From Macrocystis pyrifera (taxonomy: Eukaryota; Sar; Phaeophyceae; Laminariales; Laminariaceae), in contig JASSKH010000006.1 in the NCBI GenBank assembly GCA_031763025.1, positions 3,142,958 to 3,206,957 of the forward strand: a DNA stretch of 64,000 nucleotides, given 5' to 3'. Of the stretch, positions 33,072 to 44,346 are shown one piece after another. Under the pieces are notes generated by a model. The model searched no databases. It had not been told where the DNA came from and saw only the letters and a program-made list of their open reading frames with translations. Made by a program: the position numbers and the translations under genes. Within the stretch, counting starts at the first letter, position 1; every line of letters starts with the position of its first letter.

Positions 33072-35180
33072 ACCGATAACAGTTTTGAGGTGGGAGATAG
33101 TGAGACAGAAATTGAGCACAATATTGCGCCGCGAAAAACGGATGAGCAAGCTCAGCTATCCTGGCAGTTGATGCGGCGAGACAGAAAACGAGAATCGTAC
33201 CAGTCGAGACAACATGGAAGTCCGCGAGAGTATGCTATACGTGATGACGGCCCGTTAAGTGAACCTGACGAGAGTAAGGTATTCAGCGGTCAACTAGAGC
33301 CCGGTTTAGTGTTACATGCATGTCCAATGAACAAGGAGGGGAGGGAATTGTTGGACCCAGGTTCGATACAGGATGTGGCAGTAATATACATAGACGGGGG
33401 AGGTAGCAGCGATGGTGCAGCAGCAGGCATAGAACAGGAAAATAATGCAGCTGAACCATCGGAACTTGCAGATGAGGAACTAGACAGCGAAGCAGCGTGC
33501 GCTTTTGGCGAAAGGTTTTGTCAGAAAACCGCGAAAGACTGGGCGGTTGCCCAACAAAAAGATGATGCTGCTAACATAGCAATGACGTGCATAGAAAATG
33601 AAACACGAAGCAGTGATATAACCGAGGAAGGGTTAGGTTCGGGGATAGACGTAGTAGAGTTGAAGCGGTTAGTATCGCAAGGGGAATTGATGGAGCTTTC
33701 GACCTCTGAAAATTTACTGGTCCGACGCCCGTCGCGTGCCCCTGATGATCGCCCTAACCGAAACCCAGGGCAGTATGAGAGGCTGCTGGGAGATTGGCCG
33801 GTGAGAACCTACGTACGGCTGCTGCTAAGACCTTGGGTGATGGACTGTGCGTACAAAGAGGCAGTGCACTTGGGAGAGAAGGTGACGCTTGGGTTATTAC
33901 AGCGATTGTATTGGTGGATCGGAATGGCAGAGAGCGTAAAGTGGTGGATAAGTAGATGCTACACATGTCAAGCCAAGAAGAGCACCAGACAAACTGTACG
34001 TTGGCCTCTGATATCATTGCCATTACCCAGTAAAGCAGAGTATTCTCGGAAGAATGAGAAAATGTGAGTTTTGTACGTATGTAAGAAGTTTAGCCAATCA
34101 GATGACTGCGGCGATTCACGGTAGCATGAATCGTAGCCCTTGGCACACACACCTTGTTTGGTACAGAGCCGCAACTTACATGTAACAGCGCAGTGAAGCA
34201 GAGGCAGAGCTACAGGTCCAAGGTGTGATACAGACTACTGTAGATTAAGTTCAGGATGTCCGACGAGGACAGATGGTATCGTTTGATCCCCTAGGACCCC
34301 TACCGGTAACGGCCAAGGGAAACGAGTAGGTCTTTCTGGTATTAATAGTATATATATTCAGTAGACACGCCGAGGCGTCGTACGTCATAACAAAGGGAGG
34401 AAAGACTACGGAGGGTTGTGCGGCCAGCTTGGTTCACGATTACATTCCAAGGTGGGGATGCCCGCATAGTTTGTTTTGTCAGATCGTGGTGCGGAATCTG
34501 TGTCAGTAGTGTACAGGGCGGTATTCAAGATGCTAGGCTCAATCGAAAAGTATACGAGCTCCTACCACCCCCAAACGAACGGAATGGCAGAAAGGCTTAA
34601 CCATACTTTGTGTCAGATGCTGTCTTATCTTGTAGTCGATGACCAAAAGAATTGCGACGAGATGTTATTGCACGCAATAGCAGCACGCAATAATAACGTG
34701 AGCAGAGGAACAGGATTTGCACCTAATGCAGAACACATAGGTCGGTGCCCGAGGTTGCCGATGACCATATTAGAAGGTAGTGGCGTGAAGGGACACCAGA
34801 GCGCTAAAAGTGATCAGCTTGATTATCTTGAGTTGATGAGAGGCCGGCAAGTGCGAGCGTATAGATTAATCCGAGAGGAAGACCGGTTAATAAAAGCGAA
34901 ACACGAAGTCAACAATGAGAAAATTGATGCAGCCATGAACAATCGAACGAAAATTGTAGTCGGAGATTGGGCGTGGGTTTACGATGATCACAGCACTACA
35001 ACGGGAGGTGGAAAACATGTGCACAAACCAGCTGAGGGCAGCTCAGCCAGAAAATCGTTTGCACTAATAAGTAAACTGGCACACTGTTGGACGGAGCCTT
35101 ATAAGGTGTTATGTGTTGGGCCAGGGAAGATGAATGATGGCAGAGAGGTTGGACCTAAACTAATACTGTTAGAAATTTGA
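33006..35180 (+). pseudogene. Gypsy integrase (zinc-binding, catalytic core and C-terminal part)
   Basis: Frame 33006-34067 (353 codons, open) has a long acidic linker. It ends in the zinc-binding fingerprint EAVHLGEKVTLGLLQRLYWW and RCYTCQAKK, with Tyr where the first His is expected. The core follows at 34272-34600: VSFDPLGPLPVTAKGNE then TAG, VFLVLIVYIFSRHAEA, and, after a phase change, SDRGAES and SSYHPQTNGMAERLNHTL, which supplies the D-D-E triad. Frame 34476-35180 continues through a helical region to HCWTEPYKVL, a GPY-like C-terminal module. One stop and one frameshift interrupt the core. Confidence 0.9.
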
Positions 35181-35281
35181 AAGGATGAGCCAGGTCGGGG
35201 GATAAATGCAAGAGTGTCAGTACACCGGTGCAAGAAATGTTATAATCCTCACGAAGGGGCGACCGCGCCGAGATTTTTACC

Positions 35282-35698
35282 ATGGTCCGTAGTAATTACG
35301 CGCTGAATAAATACTCGGCAATTTCGCCGTCGTTTCATCTAACAACGGACGGTGTGACTGCTGAACTAGATACCCATCGCGTAACACCCCGTACGCTAAC
35401 AAAACATCCACTGACGAGAAGGCTAGGTGGTAAAATAGCAGGGCAATATTATACGTGCTGGGTTGGACTGGAACGACCCACGTGGGAGCACGAGGAGGAA
35501 CTACAGCAATATTTGCGTAGTAAAATATTGGTCGGGAGAACCCGTTCAAGTCAACCGGGAAAATGCAAAATATCGTCGATACAGAGTGGAGGTACTGTAG
35601 CTAGACGAGCTATCGCACGTGAAAACGGCGAAAAACATGTGCCGACAGGATATTTTGTTTGCTGTGATACCAGAGAAAAGTCAAAATTGTACACCTGA
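35282..35698 (+). CDS. Chromodomain at the 3' end of gypsy pol
   Basis: The frame includes HRVTPRTLTKHPLTRRLGG, then GQYYTCWVGLERPTWEHEEE, the YxxxW-x-G...TWE pattern of chromodomains fused to chromovirus integrases. Such domains direct integration to marked chromatin. It lies 100 bp after the integrase frame, and in an intact element would be part of the same polyprotein. Confidence 0.75.
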   Translation: MVRSNYALNKYSAISPSFHLTTDGVTAELDTHRVTPRTLTKHPLTRRLGGKIAGQYYTCWVGLERPTWEHEEELQQYLRSKILVGRTRSSQPGKCKISSIQSGGTVARRAIARENGEKHVPTGYFVCCDTREKSKLYT

Positions 35699-35969
35699 AA
35701 TCGTTGGGTCGTACATATATTTCAAAATGGCGCAAGCAGGTTGACAGCTGGCGAGAGTAGTGGGGGTAGCGGAGGACGCAGAGAACAAGATGCTCTCGCA
35801 TACCATAAAAATGCTGGATCTGGGAAAGCAAAACGTGCGCCTATCTCAGGAGATGTTGACAACTGTGAGCGAGGAGCGTGGTGCTGGCATGTACACCAGA
35901 GAACCCGGAGTGTCAAGAAGTAGGTACCATCAATGGAATAGTTAGGAGGCGAGGAGTACAATGTAATAG

Positions 35970-36155
35970 GCCAGGGGGGGGACGACAACTTCAGTACGGA
36001 AAGTACAGCCAGGCGGTTGCAGTAGAGAAAGGGGGGGAGGGCAACTTCAGTACGGGACGTACAGCCAGGTGGTTGCGGTATAAAAAAAAGGGGGGGATGG
36101 CAACTTCAGTACGGGAAGTACAGCCGGGAGGTTGTGGTAGAGTAAAAATACTTGG
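35970..36155 (+). repeat. Three tandem polypurine-tract-like units before the 3' LTR
   Basis: Three imperfect 57-61-bp units each begin with a G-run (GAGAAAGGGGGGGAGG or AAAAAAAAGGGGGGGATGG) followed by CAACTTCAGTACGG, GTACAGCC and GGTTG. Confidence 0.85.
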
Positions 36156-36411
36156 AGAAGCATACAGTTGAAACTAGAGTACAACAATTAGGGTAAGTAC
36201 AAATGGGGTTATATTTTGTGAAACTAGAATTGTAGTCGTAGGTTTTGATTTTTTTCAGGGTCTAACACTGCTGTTGACTTGCTATGATTTTTTTTCGGGT
36301 TGACTAATACTATTAACTTGGTATTTTTTTTTCCATGCGAGCAATATCACGTATTGATGTTGTTCTGCTGCACGCCCTCTAAGTTGGCGACAGCGGACCA
36401 GGATGGGCTAT

Positions 36412-36482
36412 TGAGGTGATATTGGGTTTCAGTAGTATTTGGAGGCGGTACATAGCCGGGGATGTAGAAAAGAAAGATCAGC
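36412..36482 (+). repeat. Dispersed repeat fragment adjoining the 3' LTR
   Basis: It matches 19763-19833. It lies between the purine repeats and the 3' LTR, which a normal element would not have. Confidence 0.6.
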
Positions 36483-36488
36483 CTCTCA

Positions 36489-37070
36489 TGCCAGGATGTA
36501 CCTGACATGGAGACTGACTCTGGCCTGCCGTGGTATGAGAACTGACGTACGTATGAGTGAGTACTATGAGTAAGACTGGTGTTGGACTGATTATTCTGTG
36601 GTAGGGAAGACTGTTGCTGTAGAGAATAGTACTATTAGCAGGAGAACTGATTACTTGGAGACTAGTCGAGTACGTAACCAATAGCAGAGAGTGTTTCCCG
36701 AGAGAGCGACAGTCAAGAGAGAATGTCGGTAGTCAGGTTGTCGATCATTGGCCGATAGCAGAGACAGATACGAGTAATATAGATCAGGGCATGAGCAAGG
36801 TAGTGACTCTTGTAGATGGATACCTTGAAGCAGTTGGGTAGAACTACCGACAGGAAGGACCAACTGTGGTTGCCTCTTCCTGTTTTGTCCGCTTCTTGCC
36901 TCTCATCCCGCTGGGTTTAATACTCGAAAACTTCTTCTTCTTCTTCTTCTTCCTCCTTGACCTGGATCACTGCGTCTCTGCCTGTTCGAAATACTACTGT
37001 ATCATCTAAACTCTGGAAGCTACCCTTCAAGTCTAAGAGTGTGACAGTTTCAATAACTGTTATCCTTTCA
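36489..37070 (+). repeat. 3' LTR of the gypsy element
   Basis: It begins TGCCAGGATGTACC and ends ATCCTTTCA. It is longer than the 5' LTR through an extra segment (36668-36737) and an expanded TTC microsatellite near 36930-36955. Confidence 0.9.
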
Positions 37071-39184
37071 ATTAAAGTGGGAGTTCCACTTCGCGAAAAG
37101 ATGCCACACAATGAAACTGTCTGCCTGACGCGTATGATGTGAAACTGAGGCAGCTCTCAACTTGCTGAAACTGTAGCCCTAAACTTGTAAAAAAATGTCG
37201 ACGGCGGTGGGGCCGGTTGCCACCGGTTGGTCGGTTGGTCCCCGACGAAAAAGTGTAATCATGTACCTGTAGATCCCTCCCATAACGCTGAGGTGTCTAC
37301 TGTTGTAATCTCCATGCAAAAAATCTCTCAGACGCTATGCATGCTATCATATACTGGGCACTTGGTACCTCGTACCTGGTGCACGAACACCGCTGTATAA
37401 TATAGCATGCTCCTATCACACCGTTTAGATACACGTACGTACGTACTCATCTTTTATTGGGCACACCCCACAACTATGATACACTGTAAGTTCTTGCAAA
37501 GCTGTCTGTGTGTCGACTACTCAGCCAGTCTAACTCACAACTACAGCAACTGAAGGCCAACTCGCCGACGGGTAAAAGGGCGCGAATACACTCATTTTGC
37601 AATTTTCAGCAACCACAAACCGATAACCAAGTGTCTGTCACCTGCAGCGGTTCTTAGTCGGCCAACCGACGTACACTATAGGTTACCGCTTCCGAAGAAT
37701 GGTGGATCCAGCCAGATGGTCCTTTCCGTCGATCTCTTCCGGTCGCGGGTTTGCTTTTTTCCTACAACCAGAACACGGTCCAGGTAACGCTTATCCCGTG
37801 GATGTCCGACTCACGATGTTCAGGGAGGCAAGGAACGAAATAAGAGGCACTACCAACTCTGGCTTTGGTGGCCAACCCAGCGACCACCTCACTTCTGCTC
37901 GCGTTTTCAGCAAGGACCCCCCGGCCCGCTCGCGTCCCGCGTGGGTTTGATGACCTTCCCGTGACGTATTTCCTAGACTGGCCAACAAGTACAGCTACCT
38001 TTGATTTGATCGCCTCATTCTTAGTTACCCTGATCCCAGACAAAGACACGCCTGGTACTACTTAGTGGAATAAGCGCCCCCCGGCATTGTAGGGATGCGA
38101 GGGTCTATGGTCATGCGACTACGGCCATGCATGAGATCGAGTACATCTCTCCTATCGAGTACACCCCCGCCCCCACGGCGGTAGGGCCACAGCGAAGGAA
38201 GTAGTTCTGTAAAGCGAATGACTTGCTGGAAATAAATGAATAACACGGGTAGAGAAACAAACGGAAGTCACAGTTTCTGGGGGCTGAGAGGGGCAGGAGT
38301 AATTGCGTACTTACGGGCGATACAAAAATATACCCGTGGTGTATATACGTGACATCTGCTTGAACACAAGATTAGGCAACATTCAGGTCCTCAGGGCAGG
38401 GGGTCTCCATAGCCCCCCCATCCGCGTTTTTTTTAATTTCACGACCAACTCATGGTTCGGTTATAATACGAAGACATTTTCATGCCGTCGGAGGCCTGGA
38501 CCAATCTGAAATATGCCTGCGGTCATTACTGTAATGATTCCAGAATTTCAGCCCAAAATGACACTACTTTGTGCAACCAGACCACACATGTGATATTTGA
38601 GCCGAGAACGCTACCTCTGGTAATTTAGGTAAATACTACAATCCGTCAGTAAGGATCTTTAGGGGAAGTCTTTGTCTTGAAATTGGGTGGTTTGGGTCGG
38701 GTCTAAGCCCGTACTGTGATTCCACCAGGAAGTGCTTCCTAGCCCGCAAAACAATTCAATACGTGAACAGCTCGTCCCTCTAAAGAGCCTTGCTAACGAA
38801 TTGTATCACTACTGCACAGTAGGAGCTCGTTAATCTCGCCCTACGGCACCATCGCAGCAATGGAAAGTACGAGTGTAGCCAGTGTCCTTGTGTATGACTG
38901 CTGTGAACAGATCGTGCTTTTCGGTGGCCTTTGTGAGTTTTTTTCATAATCGCCTAGAATCGACCTAGACGAGCCACGTTCTGGCCCTCTCCAGCCCCTG
39001 GAATACAAGGTATTATTGGCGTATAGAAGCAACAACTAACAGCCGAAATACAGCGAGTAGTAAATGTTATGTATACTATAAGGGTGGGGATGAGGAGCGT
39101 GACAGATACCTTGGATCGGTCATACTCTTAACTGCTACCTGGTACAGCGTTGGCGGTTATTTTTTGGACATGTATGTTGTAAAA

Positions 39185-39330
39185 CGCGCTGCGCTTCCCG
39201 GGTGGCAATTCGCCGCCCCCTACGCTCGTTCAAGGAAGTAAGATAGAACAAAGTGTGAATTAGACAGAATGCTCATGATCGGGCGCATTGGGTAACTTGC
39301 AAATGCCAAGAGTTTAGTTGCGCTGGAAAC
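39185..39330. repeat. Copy of the GC-rich palindromic repeat
   Basis: It contains CGCTGCGCTTCCCGGGTGGC and CCTACGCTCGTTCAAGGAAG, then ATGCCAAGAGTTTAG, collinear with 17950-18110. Confidence 0.55.
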
Positions 39331-41338
39331 ACCACGCCAGGTTGTGACGTGGTGAAATGAGTGACCTGCAAATGTCAAGAGCTGAGCGGCGCAGAACAAA
39401 GCATTCCGGGCCCCACACGCATCATTATGCACGCGTGTTAGGTACGTACACAAAATGCATCATTTGATATGTAGGGAATGATATATTGTTTTCACCACCT
39501 GCGCAACCGGCAGAGCCTCCACCACCCCCTTCTCCTGGGCTCCGGCTTGAAGGCTTGGGTGTCTTTGCGGGGGAGTTATATATATACTTGAAGACGACAT
39601 GCTACTGACTCTCGGGGTCGTTGTGGTGTTGTGGCAAGGTAGGTACCTACCCCCTGCTCGTACCCGCCAAACAAAAGAAGACGACAAACAGCGCCCAACT
39701 TCTTCTACAGCTCACGACTTTCATCGTAGAGTTTGCATCGCAGAAATAAGAAGTTCGTACTTCGTATGATGTCTGGTACGAGGTATGTACGAAAAAAGCT
39801 AGCGCCGCGTTGTTTATTTCTGGTTTTGCTTTTTAAGTTCGTTTTTTCAAAACAAAATCGGACTTTTTATGTCGAATTCAGTGTAGGAGGGGCTATCCCG
39901 CTCAGTTTTGACTGCTTTTCGTTTCTGGCTCTAGTTCTGAAAATCAATTTCTATACTTTTTTCCAAAACAAATAGTCTGCACTCGCCCAAGTAATTAATT
40001 AAATAATTTCATCCATCCTAACCCCAATAGGGTTTAGTTACCGCTGCCATCTCGCAGGACTGACTATGTTGTACCATTTAGCATATTGATTTTCTGAGTA
40101 TCAGGTTTCTACACTTTAAGTACCACTCTATCTACTGACTTCCATCACGGGGGCGTGTTAGCATATCGACGTTGAGATCCATACGTATCTATTTGATGCG
40201 CAGTCCGAATGCACGGAAATGAGTATGCGAGTACCGGTGTTTGGATACTTCGGCGAATGCGGTGTTCTGCAAGACTTCACGTTCCGTAGTTCCTTTTTGC
40301 TGTTCGGCATATTCTATGTTCAAATTGCCTTAATCGAGACGATTACAATAGTGCAGGGCATCTAGCTATCAGCGGACGTTGCCATAGGAAGGGCTGTCGG
40401 TGCAACAACCCGTATAGTGCACCTGCCCGTCGCATGGGCATTGTTCCGGACGATCAGGCGAAGGTCCGCCCTACCTCGATCACTTCACTCCACTCCTCAC
40501 CACTTCTCTTCTTGTCTCTTCTCTACTATTCTCATTTTCACTTACTCATTTGGCCACTTGAGCTCTTTTTCAAATTGTGAATATTCTTCTTCATCACTAG
40601 TGATCTTTACAGATACTTCGATGCCACCTCTGTCATCTCTCTTCATAGCGACAGACCCTCATCACATGCATCAGTTTTCAAACAAGGTTGACGAGATAAA
40701 GAAGCGTATCAGATTACGGGAAAATGGAAACGCTCGGGGCACGTCGTGGTAGAGGTCAATGTCCGCAAGCTGTCGAATAGTGGCTGAAGCCTGCGTCTAC
40801 AAGACCGTGCATACTACAGCTTATCCACCACTGGTAAGTAGTTGCAACAACAGAGTTGTAATAACAGAGGTTACCGGCATAGCGGCGACAGCACCGATTT
40901 CAGCAGTGCGCCTACTCAGCTCGTCGAACCGAGTACGGAAAACGGTTGAGATAGTAAACAACGCAGGTGGGGGTCTCTCCTCGTTAACCACTTTCGCTTC
41001 CAGGGGAGCTTCTTGCTGGGGTAGCCTATATTCTGAATGTCTACCTAGTACGACGTACATATACCAAGTCGCTGGGTATGGCTACTTTTTTTTCGAAAAA
41101 AAATGAGCATGGGGGACGCAGCTGTGTGGGTCGAACTAGACATAATATATATAATATATATATATCATGTTCATATTCTCGGTAGGATAGTACTCCGTAC
41201 CCGAATATGAAAGACTCCGGTATTGGCCGCAGGTTTTACGTCTGATGAAACGTAGTCGATCTGCAGCGTTGACAGTACAACAGTAGTGTAGTTCGCTTTT
41301 TTGCCGTGTGCTAAGATAGAGGTAGCACTTTTATGCCC

Positions 41339-41495
41339 TTTTCGTGTGTTTATTTGACAGGCATAGAGGAAACAACCAATATCGTTGGAAACTCTTTGTG
41401 TTTCTACAAAATTGCCATTTTCGTATGTTTTTTTGACAGGCGTAGAAGAAACAACCAATATCGTTGGAAACTCTTTGTGTTTCTACAATATTTTT
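41339..41495. repeat. 79-bp tandem duplication
   Basis: Two units begin TTTTCGTGTGTTTATTTGAC and TTTTCGTATGTTTTTTTGAC and share AACAACCAATATCGTTGGAA exactly. Confidence 0.85.
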
Positions 41496-44346
41496 CGTTG
41501 AACACCTAGGCCATGAGATCGTTGAATCATCGGATTGCACTTGCGTTTTTCTCTCAAATCAGTGTGGGACGAGGTATATAGCTCCATAAGGTTAAATGAG
41601 GCGCCTCAGGCGTAACGGTCGTTCTCTCCATTTAGCACGTCTTTTCAGACACAATCCACGCTGTCATGATCACGCTAGTAGCGTGGATGCTCAGTCGGTG
41701 GTGGGCTTGTGCTCGAGAGACGGAAGGTGTACTACGCTTGAACCTCGAAACCCGCATCCCACGAAAAAAACTGTTGCTCACTGGGTGTTTGTTGACGGAG
41801 AACATGAAAATAAATACAGGATGTAGCAGCGTAAAACATTTCCTCTCTTCCTCCGTACTCGTACGAAGAAGAAATGCGGTGCTGTCTCAGAAACGGATAG
41901 TGTTCTGATGTTGGTGCGACTGCAGGCGATTTAGATGTCTCTTTGACGATCGAGAAGATGCCGGTACAACGACCCAACCAATGATCTTCGCCCACGCCCA
42001 GACGGCTATGATATTCAGCGGCACCGTAAGCGATCTTCTGGCCGCCCTCGAAGTAAGCTGACCTCCGGCGACCCCAGAAGCGAAGTTATACGCGATTCCA
42101 GAAGTTGGTCTTCTACGGCAGGTTATGTACTGTAGATGGTTCGTCATGTTGACCGACCCCGAAAAGACCTTTCGACGACCTTACACTGCTGTTGTTGCGG
42201 CGACCATAGACGCTTCGGCCGTCCCATCAGACACTGCTGAGGCGATTCCCGAATTTGACTTTCTGGCAATCCCACGCGCGTTTTTCAGAGGTCCCGTGAA
42301 ACGTCTCGCTGACGAACCCGCGTTGAAGTGGACTCCCCTGGTGTCGATGATGTCCTTGCCAACCCTTCAGTATTATCATCGTCACAGTTACCAAAACACG
42401 AAATTTCCGGTCTAATCGAGGCGAGTTTTGGACGTCATCCAAGCCATTGTGTGTAGTACGCTTCTGTGCGCGCGGAGATCCTTGAGGGTATCACTCCGCG
42501 TCACTGTGCGTGATAGTACTCTATACGGCATACCGAGACTACAAAAAGAATGGCGGATGTAGAAGGTGAAAGCCGACAGGGGGTGGGCGACAGAATGATG
42601 CGCGCGAGGCTCTTATCTCTGTGAGAAGATATGAAGAGGCGGCACCCAAGTGTCTATAAAGATCACTTGTGATGAAAAAAGAGCTTGTTTGGAAAGGCGC
42701 TTATAAGGCCAAGGGAAAACCTAACGAAAAAGGAAAATCTTGAAATCAGGAGAAGAGAACAAGGGAATAGAGGGAAGGGAAGGAGAAAAAGAGTGGAGTG
42801 ATCGAAGTGGGCGTGACCGTCACTTGATCATCAGGGGACTACGGGCAGGTGTACTACACGTCAGTGTGTCCTGTTGCCAGCAACGTTCCTCGCAACGTCC
42901 TACTACTGTAGCAACGTTCCCAGTATCAATACTGATGGTGATACATTGACTATACAATAGACCGAACTACGAGTGAGAACGAACACGTAATTTCGTTGCG
43001 TATTGCTTTTACCCGAATACCCAAACTAAGATATCCGTACTCTTGTACTCGTACAAAGTGACTGCACATCAACATATATATATATATATACACATATGGT
43101 TCACAATGTCCATGGACCAATAGTGGGAATCAAGCTGTCTTCGCTTGCACATGTGTTGAACGCTGTGAACAGCAAACGCGATCAACTGTTGTGGAAGTCA
43201 TGCTTGGCTTGCCCGAGCGCATTGAAACTGCCTTTTCGCCTGCCTCCTCGTTTCCTTGATCTCATCCGTCCCGAGAAACTTGTAGGGTTCGTGAGAGTCA
43301 TCACTGCGCGCATCCCCCCCCTCCAACACCGGCGAAAAACGACAAACTCAAGTGGCGAAGACGCTAGCTATGATAGCAGTAGCACCGAAAACTTTGGAGG
43401 CTCTTGAGTTCAGAGGCTCTCTACCAACACTGGACTTTGAGACAACACAAAGCGCTACTAGATGAGCAATCCCATGCCGTAGGCGCGTGACGAATACTGG
43501 AGGAGGAACAAAAAGGAACTTCGACGATATATTAGCGAGTTCTCATTTGAGGAGTCCCGTCAATCAAAACTTGTATGCCGAAAAGTGCTACAGTGCCTTA
43601 TCCCCATAGAGCACGCGTGTGAATGGTCCCGAGCGGCAACCAATATCTAACCAAACAGAACTGTTGAGACCCATGCATAGCCATTGCTATGCCGCAGAGA
43701 TGCCCCTGAAGGCAAGGGTTGGTGTTAGACTGCTCGCTGTGCCCCGCGTAGGAGCCAAACTCAAACCATATTGCCGTATGCCATGCTGAAAATAGGAATT
43801 TTGCTGGTACCCTCTGCGCTATAGGGAGCACGATGGACAATACACACAAGGACATGGACAACTATTGTGTACAAGCAGCACTCCAGTTCATATTCCTGGT
43901 CGTGTGTCTTGCGCGCTCAGTGTTTGCCATTGACCGTGCCATTATTGGCCCTCTCAGTGGGTATCAGTTGCCGTTGTCCGCTGACTCAGTACATAATGCT
44001 TGCCGTGATTTCGTCAGCGACGTTCAATGTGTCGATCTTCTTCATTTCTTGGTAGAGCTGGCGATAAAACGGCTTGGGGATGCGCCTGTGGTTCGAGCAA
44101 AACAATTACCACAGAAAACACCATAACACAAGATCGAGCGAGTGAGACAAGTAGGAAAACGCAGGCCAGCACACGACGAGGAGAAAACACGACATGGGCG
44201 TATCGCCCTTTCACTTGTAAGGCACACGGTGCGGTAAAATATGTTGGGTACTGTTGATTGTACTCAGATACACGACATATAAGATCCATGGTAGATTGAG
44301 GAGTTCCACGCTGGAAAGGGATTCCGTCTGTAGGGCATTGGGATAT

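Larger units (their letters stand above)
28698..37070 (+). mobile_element. Ty3/gypsy chromovirus, degenerate
   Basis: LTRs (28698-29194 and 36489-37070, TG...CA) flank a gag, protease, RT, RNase H, integrase and chromodomain order. Several stops and frameshifts show that it is inactive. The 5-bp flanks (AGTCA and ATTAA) do not match, so no target duplication remains. Confidence 0.93.
37071..44251. other. Largely anonymous sequence, no supportable gene
   Basis: I see scattered GTAC-rich motifs, a minus frame at 38049-37762 of plausible but unrecognised composition, a CT-rich stretch at 40480-40560, and a (TA)n run at 43075-43090. Bases 38085-38140 resemble 60945-61000 (CATTGTAnGGGATGC, CTATGG, CGACT). 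None supports a named gene. Confidence 0.45.
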
